Made by a program: the position numbers and the translations under genes. Positions 24,983 to 33,648 of a stretch of DNA of 64,000 nucleotides are shown here, in pieces (the first letter of the stretch is position 1; each line of letters begins with the position of its first letter). Location of the stretch: the NCBI RefSeq assembly GCF_927798115.1, contig NZ_CAKMMG010000001.1, forward strand, positions 1,612,001 through 1,676,000, in the 5' to 3' direction. The notes under the pieces were generated by a model, which did not search any database, was not told the DNA's origin, and was given only the letters and a program-made list of their open reading frames with translations. This stretch comes from Paenibacillus auburnensis (lineage in GTDB: Bacteria; Bacillota; Bacilli; Paenibacillales; Paenibacillaceae).

Positions 24983-25139
24983 GGTGACGGGAGTAACGGA
25001 GGGAAAGTTTGGAGCTGGCGGAGCGTTAGCGACCGCCTTTGTTCTCGAATTCCCACCGCATAAGCGGTATAGAATCAAGGAATTCGAGAACAACAGCGGC
25101 CGGAAGCCCAAACCTTTCCCGTAGTTACGCCCGGTCACC
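24983..25139 (+). repeat. palindromic interspersed element, distant copy
   Basis: Core 24993-25128. TTGTTCTCGAATTCC (25039-25053) pairs perfectly with GGAATTCGAGAACAA (25079-25093), with an apical CCGC/GCGG mini-hairpin between. Outer arms GGTGAC...GTAAC...GGGAAAG and their complement at 25113-25139 give an extended terminal inverted repeat. It aligns along its length with the elements at 9.2-9.9 kb (shared GGAGCG-TAGCG-CCGCCTTTGT and ACAACAGCGG-CGGAAG-CCAAAC) but is on the opposite strand. Confidence 0.85.
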
Positions 25140-25149
25140 GAGCACCAAG

Positions 25150-26157
25150 CTATTTTTTCGACGAATATTTCCGCATATCAAACGATACAGCCGCGATGAT
25201 GATGAGACCTTTGATGATCAATTGATAGTAAGGGCTGATACCGATAAAGGTCAAACCGTAGTTAATGAGGGTGAAGATGATAACACCGACGAGAACGCCC
25301 GGAACTGTACCGATACCGCCTGTAGTGGATACGCCGCCGACTACGCAAGCCGCGATGGCATCAAGCTCGTACATGTTACCATAGTTGTTGGTAGCGCCGC
25401 CTGTTCTTGCTGCTTCAAGCACACCAGCCAGACCGTAAAGGGCACCAGCGATAGCGTAGATATAGATTAGGTTCTTGGAAACGTTGATACCGGAAACCTT
25501 AGCCGCCTGCATATTACCGCCGATGGCGTACATGTTTTTGCCGAGCTTGGTTTTATTGAATAGTACCCAGACAATTGCTGCGACGACGATCGCAATAATG
25601 ACAATGTACGGAATGGAATATTGACCGCTGCCGATAAAACCGGAGCCGATCTTCGTGAAGTCAGGACGAAGTCCGCCGATAGGCTGCGATTGGTTCGGAT
25701 CCATATCGAAGTACAGGGAGTTCACACCGTATACGATGAGCATTGTGCCCAGAGTGGCAATAAACGGAGGTACATTAAGCTTGGAAACAATGATACCGTT
25801 GATTAATCCGCAGAGGAGACCGGCTACGATTGCGATAGCAATTGGAAGCAGGACATGTACTTGCGGAAGATCCGGGAAGAAACGGCGGGAATAATCCGGA
25901 ATTTGCAGCATCGATGCAGAGATAACGGCGGTGAAGCCGACCACGCGGCCTGCCGACAAGTCTGTACCTGCTGTAATGAGGATGAAGGCAACCCCCAGGG
26001 CAATAATGACGCGTGTTGAAGATTGAATCAGAACGTCACGCAAAGTGTTAATTGACATAAAGCTTGGTTCGTATACGATAATCCCCATGATGAGAATTAC
26101 AAGTACAATGTAGATAGCGTTTTGGGTTATAAAAGATTGAGCTTTTTTAACGTTCAT
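25150..26157 (-). CDS. mglC: galactose/methylgalactoside ABC transporter permease
   Basis: Membrane component of a sugar ABC importer, about 335 residues and 8-10 membrane helices. It closely resembles MglC: IALGVAFILITAGTDLSAGRVVGF in the first third, SKLNVPPFIATLGTMLIVYGVNSLYF, LGKNMYAIGGNMQAAKVSGINV (the BPD_transp_2 coupling segment), and the ending SPYYQLIIKGLIIIAAVSFDMRKYSSKK. It is last in mglB-mglA-mglC, with a clear AAGGAGG site. The gap of 110 bases after mglA shows no terminator. Substrate galactose or methyl-galactosides is inferred from overall similarity to Mgl proteins rather than ribose RbsC. Confidence 0.9.
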   Translation of the reverse strand: MNVKKAQSFITQNAIYIVLVILIMGIIVYEPSFMSINTLRDVLIQSSTRVIIALGVAFILITAGTDLSAGRVVGFTAVISASMLQIPDYSRRFFPDLPQVHVLLPIAIAIVAGLLCGLINGIIVSKLNVPPFIATLGTMLIVYGVNSLYFDMDPNQSQPIGGLRPDFTKIGSGFIGSGQYSIPYIVIIAIVVAAIVWVLFNKTKLGKNMYAIGGNMQAAKVSGINVSKNLIYIYAIAGALYGLAGVLEAARTGGATNNYGNMYELDAIAACVVGGVSTTGGIGTVPGVLVGVIIFTLINYGLTFIGISPYYQLIIKGLIIIAAVSFDMRKYSSKK

Positions 26158-26267
26158 GAGTAGTGTTCCTCCTTAAGTGTTACGCGAAGTTTATCGTCTC
26201 TTTCGTGAGTTGAACCAGCTTTGCGGTTTGCAAAACTGTCTTCGCCGGTCTTTGTGTTACTCCTATC

Positions 26268-27779
26268 CTAATGCTGTGCGGCGAGACGCATAACTTCGGT
26301 TTCCGTAGCCTGGTCGCCTTCTAATATTCCTGTTAGCCGTCCTTCGGACATAACCATAACCCGGTCAGACATGCCCAGCAGCTCCGGCATTTCGGAAGAG
26401 ATCATGATGATACTCTTGCCCTGCTTCGCCAAGTCAGCAATAATCGAATAAATCTCAAACTTTGCGCCGACATCAATCCCGCGGGTAGGTTCATCTAGCA
26501 GGAGAACTTCAGGCTCTGTCAGCAACCATCTGGCGAGCAGCACCTTCTGCTGGTTACCGCCGGAGAGATTCATGATCTGCACCTTGGTCGTTGGTGTCTT
26601 AGTACGGAGCTTTTCGATCATTTTATCGACTTCCGCCTTTTTCTTCTTGCCGTCAAGCAGGAAATAAGGCTTCTGATAACGGTCCAAATTGGCAATCGCA
26701 CCATTCTCATGAACAGATAATACCGGGAAGATACCGGTTACACGGCGTTCCTCGGTCAGAAGAGCCAGCCCGTGCTTTTTGGCGTCCTGCGGTGAATTGA
26801 TATTTACTTTCTTGCCGTCTATAGAGATACTGCCCGACTTAATTGCCCGCAGACCGAATAATGCTTCGATAACTTCAGTACGCTGTGCGCCTACGAGACC
26901 GCCGATCCCGAGAATTTCACCCCGCCGGAGATTAAAGGACACATCCTTAAAGGATCTTGGCTCCGGAGAAGTCAGTCCTTCTACCTTCAGATATACCTCG
27001 CCAGGAACATTGGTACGCTCTGGGAAACGGTTCGTCAGATCGCGTCCAACCATTCTGGAGATAATCAGGTCCGTTGTCAGTTCAGCAGACGGCCAGGTAC
27101 CGATCTTTTTACCGTCACGCATGATCGTTACTTCATCAGAGATTTCGAGAATTTCTTCCATCTTATGGGATATATAGATAATAGCTACGCCTCTTTTTTG
27201 CAGATCCCGGATAATCCGGAATAAATGCTCTACTTCCACGCTTGTCAGGGAAGAGGTCGGCTCATCCATTACAATTACGCGGGAATGAAAAGAAACTGCC
27301 TTCGCGATTTCAATGGATTGGATTTTCGACACGGACAGCTTGCCTACCAAGGTTTCAGGATTCAGATCGATATCCAGATCCTTGAACAGACTTTCCGTAT
27401 CCGCATACATTTTTTTGTGGTCAATAAATTGAATCGGCCCGATTCCCCTGGTCGGAAAACGTCCTAGCCAGATGTTCTCCATCACGCTCCGGAAAGGTAC
27501 CGGATGCAGCTCCTGATGAATCATCGATATTCCATGCCCGAGGGCATCGTTGGAATTGGTAATGTTGGCCTTCTCGCCATCCAGAAAGATCTCACCGGCA
27601 TCCGGTGAATAAATTCCAAAGAGACATTTCATTAAAGTCGATTTTCCTGCCCCGTTTTCGCCCATCAGTGCATGAACCGAACCCGGTCTAACTTTGAGGC
27701 TTACTCCGTCCAGCGCCTTAACGCCGGGGAATTCTTTAGTAATATTGTTCATTTCCAGCAAAAACTCAGCATTAGCCAT
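26268..27779 (-). CDS. mglA: galactose/methylgalactoside ABC transporter ATP-binding protein
   Basis: Sugar importer ATPase with two fused nucleotide-binding domains, about 503 residues. The first domain (about 1-240) has Walker A GENGAGKST, signature LSVSKIQSIEIAKAV and Walker B IVMDEPTSSL. The second (about 255-500) has a degenerate P-loop (GLVGAQRTE), signature LSGGNQQKVLLARWLL and LLLDEPTRGIDVGAK. One normal and one degenerate site is the rule in MglA/RbsA/XylG proteins. It lies after mglB with a strong hairpin in the 146-base gap. Confidence 0.93.
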   Translation of the reverse strand: MANAEFLLEMNNITKEFPGVKALDGVSLKVRPGSVHALMGENGAGKSTLMKCLFGIYSPDAGEIFLDGEKANITNSNDALGHGISMIHQELHPVPFRSVMENIWLGRFPTRGIGPIQFIDHKKMYADTESLFKDLDIDLNPETLVGKLSVSKIQSIEIAKAVSFHSRVIVMDEPTSSLTSVEVEHLFRIIRDLQKRGVAIIYISHKMEEILEISDEVTIMRDGKKIGTWPSAELTTDLIISRMVGRDLTNRFPERTNVPGEVYLKVEGLTSPEPRSFKDVSFNLRRGEILGIGGLVGAQRTEVIEALFGLRAIKSGSISIDGKKVNINSPQDAKKHGLALLTEERRVTGIFPVLSVHENGAIANLDRYQKPYFLLDGKKKKAEVDKMIEKLRTKTPTTKVQIMNLSGGNQQKVLLARWLLTEPEVLLLDEPTRGIDVGAKFEIYSIIADLAKQGKSIIMISSEMPELLGMSDRVMVMSEGRLTGILEGDQATETEVMRLAAQH

Positions 27780-27858
27780 GTTGTTACGCCCCCTACGCTT
27801 TTTTCTTTTTCCATGAGAGGCACAGCGGTTCCATCCTGTTCCCTACCCGTAAGGAATT

Positions 27859-27886
27859 CCGGGGAGCGATTTCACCCGCTCCCCGG
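27859..27886 (-). promoter_or_regulatory. GC-rich intercistronic hairpin between mglB and mglA
   Basis: CCGGGGAGCG (27859-27868) pairs perfectly with CGCTCCCCGG (27877-27886) around an eight-base loop. There is no T-run after it on the minus strand, so it is more likely an mRNA-stabilising or partially terminating hairpin that raises the level of the binding protein over the ATPase, as is common after sugar-binding-protein genes. Confidence 0.7.
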
Positions 27887-27925
27887 TCATTATATTTATT
27901 TAGCAAACCTAGTGAATGTAGACGA

Positions 27926-29008
27926 TTATTGAGCGTCAGCTACGTTGTCTTTAGTGATCTTTTTGTAGGAAATCCATACATATTGGTTGTCAGTGATGTC
28001 AAAGCCAACGTTTTCTTTGGTTGGAGTTTCACCTTTAGCCAGCAGGGATGCCAGTACGATTGCCGCTTTACCTTGGTTGTTGGCATCGTTCAGTACAGTT
28101 CCAAGCATGGTTCCGTCTTGCAGCGCTTGAACAGCTGGTGCAGTAGCGTCAACACCTACAACCGGCATGTATTTGTCACCAGTGAAGTAGCCTTGTGCTT
28201 TCAGTGCTTCAATTGCACCCAGTGCCATGTCATCGTTGTTAGCCAGAACAGCTTCAATCTTGTCGCCATGGGATCCCAGGAATGCAGCCATTTTTTCCTG
28301 TCCTTTTACGCGGTCCCACATTGCAGTATCTTCAGCCAGTTTCTCAACCTTGATGCCGGCATCTTCAATGGCTTGGATGGAGTAAGTGGTGCGAAGCTCA
28401 GCATCCTGGTGTCCAGGCTCGCCTTTAAGCATTACATATTGGAGCACGCCGTCGCCGTTTTTATCAGCTTCAGGGTGAGCTTTCCAGTAGTCAACGATCA
28501 GCTGGCCGGACATAGTGCCGGACTCTTCGGCTTTAGCGCCTACATAATAAACTTTGTCCCATTTCTTCATATCTTCTGGAAGCGGTTCGCGGTTCAGGAA
28601 GACAACCGGAATGTCAGCAGCTTTTGCTTTGTCGATGATAACGCCTGCAGCTGTACGGTCAACCGGGTTGATCAGCATGCCGTCGTATTTCTTAGTAACA
28701 AACAGGTCAACCTTGTCATTCTGTGTAGGCTGTGAGTTTTGGCTGTCTACGATATCTACTGTTGCAATTCCTTTAGCAGCAGCATCGATCGCGTTACGAA
28801 CGCCTGTCATGAAGGTATCATCAAATTTGTAAATGGCTACACCGACTTTTGGAGTTTCGGTACTGCCGGAGTTTGCTGTGTTAGTTGCCGCGTTGCCGGC
28901 TGGAGCATTCGTTGCTGTATTTTCAGCATTGTTGTTATTGCCACCGCAGCCTGCCAAAGCAGCACCGAGTAATGCACTAGCAAGTAAAACGGAAGTGAGT
29001 TTTTTCAT
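27926..29008 (-). CDS. mglB: galactose/glucose-binding lipoprotein of the Mgl transporter
   Basis: Substrate-binding protein, about 360 residues. The lipoprotein signal peptide has lipobox LAGC at about residues 17-20, then an Asn/Ala/Thr-rich linker to about residue 50. The periplasmic-binding-protein fold of the Mgl/Rbs type follows: VGVAIYKFDDTFMTGVRNAIDAAAKG, LINPVDRTAAGVIIDKAKAADIPVVFLNREP, MWDRVKGQEKM, EAVLANNDDMALGAIEALKAQG and PVVGVDATAPAVQAL, all close to MglB. It is tethered outside the membrane and delivers sugar to MglAC. Transcription starts just upstream from a promoter overlapped by a cre-like site. Confidence 0.93.
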   Translation of the reverse strand: MKKLTSVLLASALLGAALAGCGGNNNNAENTATNAPAGNAATNTANSGSTETPKVGVAIYKFDDTFMTGVRNAIDAAAKGIATVDIVDSQNSQPTQNDKVDLFVTKKYDGMLINPVDRTAAGVIIDKAKAADIPVVFLNREPLPEDMKKWDKVYYVGAKAEESGTMSGQLIVDYWKAHPEADKNGDGVLQYVMLKGEPGHQDAELRTTYSIQAIEDAGIKVEKLAEDTAMWDRVKGQEKMAAFLGSHGDKIEAVLANNDDMALGAIEALKAQGYFTGDKYMPVVGVDATAPAVQALQDGTMLGTVLNDANNQGKAAIVLASLLAKGETPTKENVGFDITDNQYVWISYKKITKDNVADAQ

Positions 29009-29071
29009 TATTAAATGACCTCCTGGTGATGTTTCTTTTTTTATTGTGCACCGTGTCTCAGGTACATCCTT

Positions 29072-29100
29072 ATTATGCCCCAGATGAAAACGGTTGCGAA
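29072..29100 (-). promoter_or_regulatory. mglB promoter overlapped by a cre-like site
   Basis: Minus-strand -35 TTCGCA (29100-29095) and -10 CATAAT (29077-29072), 17 bases apart. ATGAAAACGGTTGCGA at 29084-29099 matches the CcpA site consensus WTGNAANCGNWNNCAW at all but one position and overlaps the -35 and spacer, the position for catabolite repression. The weak -35 would suit activation by the neighbouring YesN-type regulator. Confidence 0.65.
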
Positions 29101-29147
29101 TACAAAATACTACTCTCTTTTATGAAAATTCTAATGTTATAAAAATT

Positions 29148-30173
29148 CTATCTTACGAAGGGAAACAGCAGTTTCTGGTTCTCCGGGTACAGCATATTGT
29201 CGAGATCGATCAGCTTTGTCCCGGTATCTACACGTTCCGGCACTTCGATTCCCTCCAGCGCTTCCACCGCATATTTTACCGCCAGATAGCCGTTGCTGAA
29301 CGGATTCTGAATGACAGTAGCCTGAACGGTGCCGTCCTGCAGCAACTCCAGCATCGACGGAGAGCTGTCAAAGGCGACCATTTTAATTAGACTGTTAAGT
29401 CCCAGACTTTGTATCACTTTTCCCGCTCCCTGTGACGCTGTCTCATTCAATGTAGCGATTCCCCGCAGGTCAGGGTGATTCTCCAGCATTTGCCGGGTCA
29501 GCTCCTCCGCCTCAGCAGTGCTGGAAGAGGTATAGGAGATCTGCACAACATGAATATTCGGATAACGGGCCGCATAATTCAAAAATCCTTTCTCCCGTTC
29601 GTCCGCATCCCGTGCCCCGTAATCAATAGAAGCACTGTTAGACTTCTGATCCTGTAAAGAGGCGCTGGTAAAATTGAGAATACCGATCTCACCCGATCCG
29701 TTCAGCAGATTAATCAGCCGTTCAGCGGATTTCTGCCCGGCCTCATAACTGTTCGATCCGACATAGGTACGCACACGCGCAGAACCGACCTCTGCATCGA
29801 CGGAAATCACAGGAATTTTATAATAGGCGGCCTGATCTACAACCTGGGCCAATCCCATATAGCTGCTGGCAGCGAGGATGATGGCATCCGCACGCAGGTT
29901 AATCGAATCCTCCACCATCGCGATCTGCTCATCTATTTCGCTTTCCGAATCCGGCGCTTTGAAGGTCAGCTTCACATTGAATTCCTTCGCGGCAGCTTCA
30001 GCACCCAGCTTCACCGTGTTCCAGTAATCGCCCTTGTTCATCTTCACAATCATGTGGATATTGCGTGTTTTGTTCGTAGTGATATAAACAGGTGCTCTGT
30101 TGAAGCAGGAGGTGACCGTCAGCCAGACCAGAGCGCACATCAATAATGTCAGCACTAATCGTTTTGTCTTCAA
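29148..30173 (-). CDS. sugar-binding lipoprotein coupled to the YesMN-type sensor pair
   Basis: About 341 residues. Lipoprotein signal peptide with VTSC at about residues 20-23, then a type I sugar-binding fold: IHMIVKMNKGDYWNTVKLGAEAAAKEFNV, ADAIILAASSYMGLAQVVDQAAYYKIPVISVDAEV, YVGSNSYEAGQKSAERLINLL, and GIATLNETASQGAGKVIQSLG. Its start overlaps the kinase gene by four bases. Such an extra binding protein next to a sensor kinase resembles systems in which a sugar-loaded lipoprotein touches the extracellular domain of the kinase. It is therefore more likely a sensory partner than a second transport protein; this is inference. Confidence 0.82.
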   Translation of the reverse strand: MKTKRLVLTLLMCALVWLTVTSCFNRAPVYITTNKTRNIHMIVKMNKGDYWNTVKLGAEAAAKEFNVKLTFKAPDSESEIDEQIAMVEDSINLRADAIILAASSYMGLAQVVDQAAYYKIPVISVDAEVGSARVRTYVGSNSYEAGQKSAERLINLLNGSGEIGILNFTSASLQDQKSNSASIDYGARDADEREKGFLNYAARYPNIHVVQISYTSSSTAEAEELTRQMLENHPDLRGIATLNETASQGAGKVIQSLGLNSLIKMVAFDSSPSMLELLQDGTVQATVIQNPFSNGYLAVKYAVEALEGIEVPERVDTGTKLIDLDNMLYPENQKLLFPFVR

Positions 30174-31996
30174 GACGTTTCCCCTCCCGCGGTATTCTCT
30201 TGACCTTCATTCTGTCCAATAGCCGGGAAGATGATCGTAATCGTTGTCCCTTCCTCCAGCTCACTTTCAAAAGTGAGGCCGAATTCCCGCCCGTAATACA
30301 GACCGATCCGTTCATTCACATTGCGTACTCCGACGCCGGAGCCGCCGGCACTCTTACTGCCGCCGTTTAGGATATTATGAAGTGTTTCTTTGGACATCCC
30401 GATGCCATTATCGCTGATCCGGATCACGATCAGGTTGTCCTGCAGCTCCGCGCTGATAAGGATGAGTCCTTCATCCGGCGACATTTCAATACCATGATAA
30501 AGGGCATTTTCCACAATGGGCTGCAAAATCAGCTTAATCGTCTGTAACGGAAGTACTTCATCCTGCGCTTTAATCTCAAAGCGGAATTTGTTTTTGAAAC
30601 GGAAGCTCTGGATCACCAGGTAATGGCGGATATGATCCAATTCTTCCTGTACTGTAATGATATTATTCCCCTTGCTCAGACTGATCCGGAAAAACTTAGA
30701 GAGGGACTGGATCATCGTGATGACTTCTTCATTTTTTCCCCGCTCGGCAAGCCGGATGACAGAATTCAGCGTATTATACAAAAAGTGTGGATTGATCTGT
30801 GACTGCAGCACTTCCAGCTCACCTTTGCGTTTCGTCTCCTGCTCATAGATAATCTGATCCATCAGCTGGCGGATCCGCTGCAGCATCAGATTAAAGCGTC
30901 TCGACAGCTGCTCGACCTCATAAGCGCCGCTGACATTGATCGGGGTATTGAGATCCCCTTCGCCCACCTGCTTGACGGTTCGCTCCAGCTTGCGGATGGG
31001 ACTTGCAATCAGCCAGGACAGGAATACGGAAACAGCAATGGCGCAGAGAATGACAGCCGCCAGAAACCAGAACAGAAACTGGTTCAGATCGCGTTTGGTC
31101 GTTACAATCTCATCGTAATAGGCAACGCCAACGATTTTCCAGCCGGTTTCTTCCAGGGTCCGCACAGTAATAAAGCGCTTCTCACCCGTTGATTCATCCA
31201 GATAGCTGCGGAAGGAATAGGCAAGCACCGGCTCGACATTCTCATATTTCAGGCCGGCATAAATCAGCTGCTGCTGCGGATGATATACGATATTCCCCAG
31301 GGAATCGAGGATGTAAGCGTAACCTCTTTTCCCGAGTTTAACCTGGCGACTGAGCTGGTCGATGGTGCGGAAGTTAAAATCGATCAGCAGAATCCCGCGC
31401 TTCAGCTCCCCGTTCTCCTTGTACTCTATCATCTTACTGATTGAAACCACCCAGTTGTACTGGCCTTTGAACAAATTCTGGATATGCGGTGCAGAATAGG
31501 AAATGTCCGTGGTTTTTTGGGCATTCGTAAACCAGCTTTGACTTTGCAGCTGTGTATTGACCCGCATGTTCTGTCCTGGTGTGCCGGTAACATATCTCCC
31601 TTGCGGGGTGAATAAAGCTATGGATACCAGGTCCTCCCGGCTGCTCATCAGCGTATCCATCCGTTCATAGAGCAGCGGTGAGTCAATGGAGGGGCTTGTC
31701 GTAACTTGTTCCTCGGCCGTTTCAAAGATATTGCTCATGCCCTTCACATACAGCTCCAGATTATAATTGACCTGCTCGATAATCTGCTGCATATTCAGGT
31801 TGGCGTTCTCCTCCGCGGTTTTAGCAAATTTGTTGTACAGCATGGAGCTGACTATTACTGCAACAAGTACGGCTACTGCCGTAAAAGAGAGCGTAATAAT
31901 CAGCTGAATGCTGCGCAGCTTAGCGGACAGGCGGATTCTGCCGCGTGTACCGGGCTGCGGCCGCAGCGGAAAGAAATAAGCCTTTGATTTGGTCAT
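30170..31996 (-). CDS. YesM-type sensor histidine kinase
   Basis: Membrane kinase of about 608 residues. Membrane helix 1 is at about 31-53, and a 250-residue extracytoplasmic Cache-type sensor domain runs to the second helix at about 305-327 (FLFWFLAAVILCAIAVSVFLSW). A HAMP segment follows, then the His_kinase domain with QSQINPHFLYNTLNSVIRLAE, the hallmark of the YesM/LytS group, and an ATPase domain with LILQPIVENALYHGIE, ISDNGIGMSKETLHNIL and SGVGVRNVNERIGLYYG. Partners are the AraC-type regulator 2 bases upstream and the sugar-binding lipoprotein overlapping downstream. Likely signal: a sugar taken up by the adjacent Mgl transporter. Confidence 0.9.
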   Translation of the reverse strand: MTKSKAYFFPLRPQPGTRGRIRLSAKLRSIQLIITLSFTAVAVLVAVIVSSMLYNKFAKTAEENANLNMQQIIEQVNYNLELYVKGMSNIFETAEEQVTTSPSIDSPLLYERMDTLMSSREDLVSIALFTPQGRYVTGTPGQNMRVNTQLQSQSWFTNAQKTTDISYSAPHIQNLFKGQYNWVVSISKMIEYKENGELKRGILLIDFNFRTIDQLSRQVKLGKRGYAYILDSLGNIVYHPQQQLIYAGLKYENVEPVLAYSFRSYLDESTGEKRFITVRTLEETGWKIVGVAYYDEIVTTKRDLNQFLFWFLAAVILCAIAVSVFLSWLIASPIRKLERTVKQVGEGDLNTPINVSGAYEVEQLSRRFNLMLQRIRQLMDQIIYEQETKRKGELEVLQSQINPHFLYNTLNSVIRLAERGKNEEVITMIQSLSKFFRISLSKGNNIITVQEELDHIRHYLVIQSFRFKNKFRFEIKAQDEVLPLQTIKLILQPIVENALYHGIEMSPDEGLILISAELQDNLIVIRISDNGIGMSKETLHNILNGGSKSAGGSGVGVRNVNERIGLYYGREFGLTFESELEEGTTITIIFPAIGQNEGQENTAGGETS

Positions 31997-31998
31997 GG

Positions 31999-33648
31999 CT
32001 AACCTCCCCGGGCGCTGTTCTTATATTCTTTAGGCGATTGGCCATATTTCTTGCGGAAACAGAAGCTGAAGTAATTCGGATCGGCAAAACCGATTTTTTC
32101 GGCGATTTCGAAAGCTTTGAGCTCCGTGGAGCGCAGCAGCTCCTTAGCCGCCTCTAGACGGATCTGCAGCAGATAGCTGACAAAGGTCATTTTCATCTCT
32201 TTTTTGAAAATACTGCTAAAATATCCCGTGCTGATATGCAGATGCTGGCAGACCCTGCCGATAGATATATCTGATTCCTCGTAATGGCTGCGGATATATT
32301 CCTTAGCCTGATCAATGAGCTGCTTATAGCTGGACTGCCGCCCGGAGGCAATAGAATCCATCAGTCCGGTACATACATTAATAATCCACTGTTTGGCTTC
32401 GCCCATATTGTTGAATTTATTCATATCCGTAAGTGTAGCCATGTTAGGAACCATAAAATCAGCGGTCTCGCTGCCTGACTCCTTGGCTACACGCAGAATC
32501 GAGGTAATAATCTCCAGCAGAAAAATCTGATAATCCTGTGTAGAGACATGGGCCGTATCAAGTCCTCCGAACAGCTCGTCCATGACCTCCTTCAGTTCCT
32601 GTACCGTCCCGAGCTTAATCGTACGGATCAGCGATTGCTGTGTCAGCTCATCGAAGACCAGCATCTGATTGGATCTCGATTCAACGTCTTCAATCCAGAT
32701 CACTCTATTGTTGCCGAGAATTAACCGGTAATCCAGCGCCTGCATTGCATCAGAGAAGGAGTTAAACAGCATGGATGCAGACTGGCATACCGTCCCGGCC
32801 CCCGCTGTAACCGTCAGCTTCAGAAAGTGCTGTACATTCTGGCGGATCTCTTCAAGGATGGCGAAGGTATGGCCGGTAATTTCCGTTTCGTCCGGCTCTT
32901 TGCTGACCGAGAGAAGCACAACTTCATCCCGGTGGATGAAGACTCTGCCGGTGCCATGCTTCTGGCATATCTCCTCGGCAATATTGAGGATAGCGAACAG
33001 CTGCAGATTATGGTCGCCGGTATCACGCAACGATACAGGCCGCCCCGCAGCAGCCTCCCGGCTCTGCCCCGTACGGATATAGTCAATGCTGATCACTGAA
33101 GCCTGAAATTGCTTCCCGTCAAGGTTAATGCCGTATTCCGCGCTCTTATCAGTGATCTCCTGGAGCGGTAGCCGGCGGGACACCAATGAGGAAAGAAACT
33201 GCTCCCGCAGCACAGGCAGACTCTTGCGGTAATGCTCGCTAAGCACATACACATTTTCCTTCTCAGCGATTTCCGCCTCAATGGTTGCCTTTACCTTAAG
33301 CAGAACATCAATCAGCTCCTGTGATGAGAACGGTTTCAGGATATACTCATCGATCTGCAGCTTTATCGCCTTCTGGGCATATTCGAATTCATCATAACCG
33401 GTCAGGATAATGATCTTCGTGTTAGGATGACGGGCGCGAATCCATTCCGCCAGCTGAAGCCCGTTCATAAACGGCATCTGAATGTCAGTAACAACTACGT
33501 CCGGCAGCAGGCGGTCAATGGCTTCTGTCGCCTCACGCCCGTTTTCGGCCGAGTCCACCACTTCAAAGCCATACTTCGCCCAATCAATCTGGGCAATAAT
33601 GCCTTCCCTTACATCTTCTTCATCTTCGGCAAGAATTAATTTATACAT
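31999..33648 (-). CDS. YesN-type AraC-family response regulator
   Basis: About 549 residues. Receiver domain at 1-125 with EDE at 8-10, phosphoacceptor Asp at about 55 in VVVTDIQMPFMNGL, and KPFS. A long middle region of unknown fold follows, then a C-terminal AraC double helix-turn-helix (about 445-545): ISIGRVCQHLHISTGYFSSIFKKEMKMTF and AFEIAEKIGFADPNYFSFCFRKKYGQSPKEYK. First gene of the three-gene regulatory operon regulator-kinase-binding protein. Expected target is the mglB promoter about 60 bases upstream of mglB; not demonstrated. Confidence 0.9.
   Translation of the reverse strand: MYKLILAEDEEDVREGIIAQIDWAKYGFEVVDSAENGREATEAIDRLLPDVVVTDIQMPFMNGLQLAEWIRARHPNTKIIILTGYDEFEYAQKAIKLQIDEYILKPFSSQELIDVLLKVKATIEAEIAEKENVYVLSEHYRKSLPVLREQFLSSLVSRRLPLQEITDKSAEYGINLDGKQFQASVISIDYIRTGQSREAAAGRPVSLRDTGDHNLQLFAILNIAEEICQKHGTGRVFIHRDEVVLLSVSKEPDETEITGHTFAILEEIRQNVQHFLKLTVTAGAGTVCQSASMLFNSFSDAMQALDYRLILGNNRVIWIEDVESRSNQMLVFDELTQQSLIRTIKLGTVQELKEVMDELFGGLDTAHVSTQDYQIFLLEIITSILRVAKESGSETADFMVPNMATLTDMNKFNNMGEAKQWIINVCTGLMDSIASGRQSSYKQLIDQAKEYIRSHYEESDISIGRVCQHLHISTGYFSSIFKKEMKMTFVSYLLQIRLEAAKELLRSTELKAFEIAEKIGFADPNYFSFCFRKKYGQSPKEYKNSARGG

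Larger units (their letters stand above)
24435..25149. other. gene-free region with two repeat types
   Basis: Roughly 700 bases without a credible gene. From left to right it holds an AT-rich stretch, four short imperfect palindromes (24613-24797), a degenerate TTGGTTTAGATT-type repeat near 24853-24885, the strong terminator of the mgl operon (24923-24957), and one copy of the palindromic interspersed element (24983-25139). Confidence 0.75.

Noticed and set aside
24682..25056. A 124-codon frame on the minus strand across the repeat region near 24.9 kb
   Set aside because: It runs through the terminator and palindromic repeats and has a low-complexity translation (repeated TNLNQ), so not a gene.
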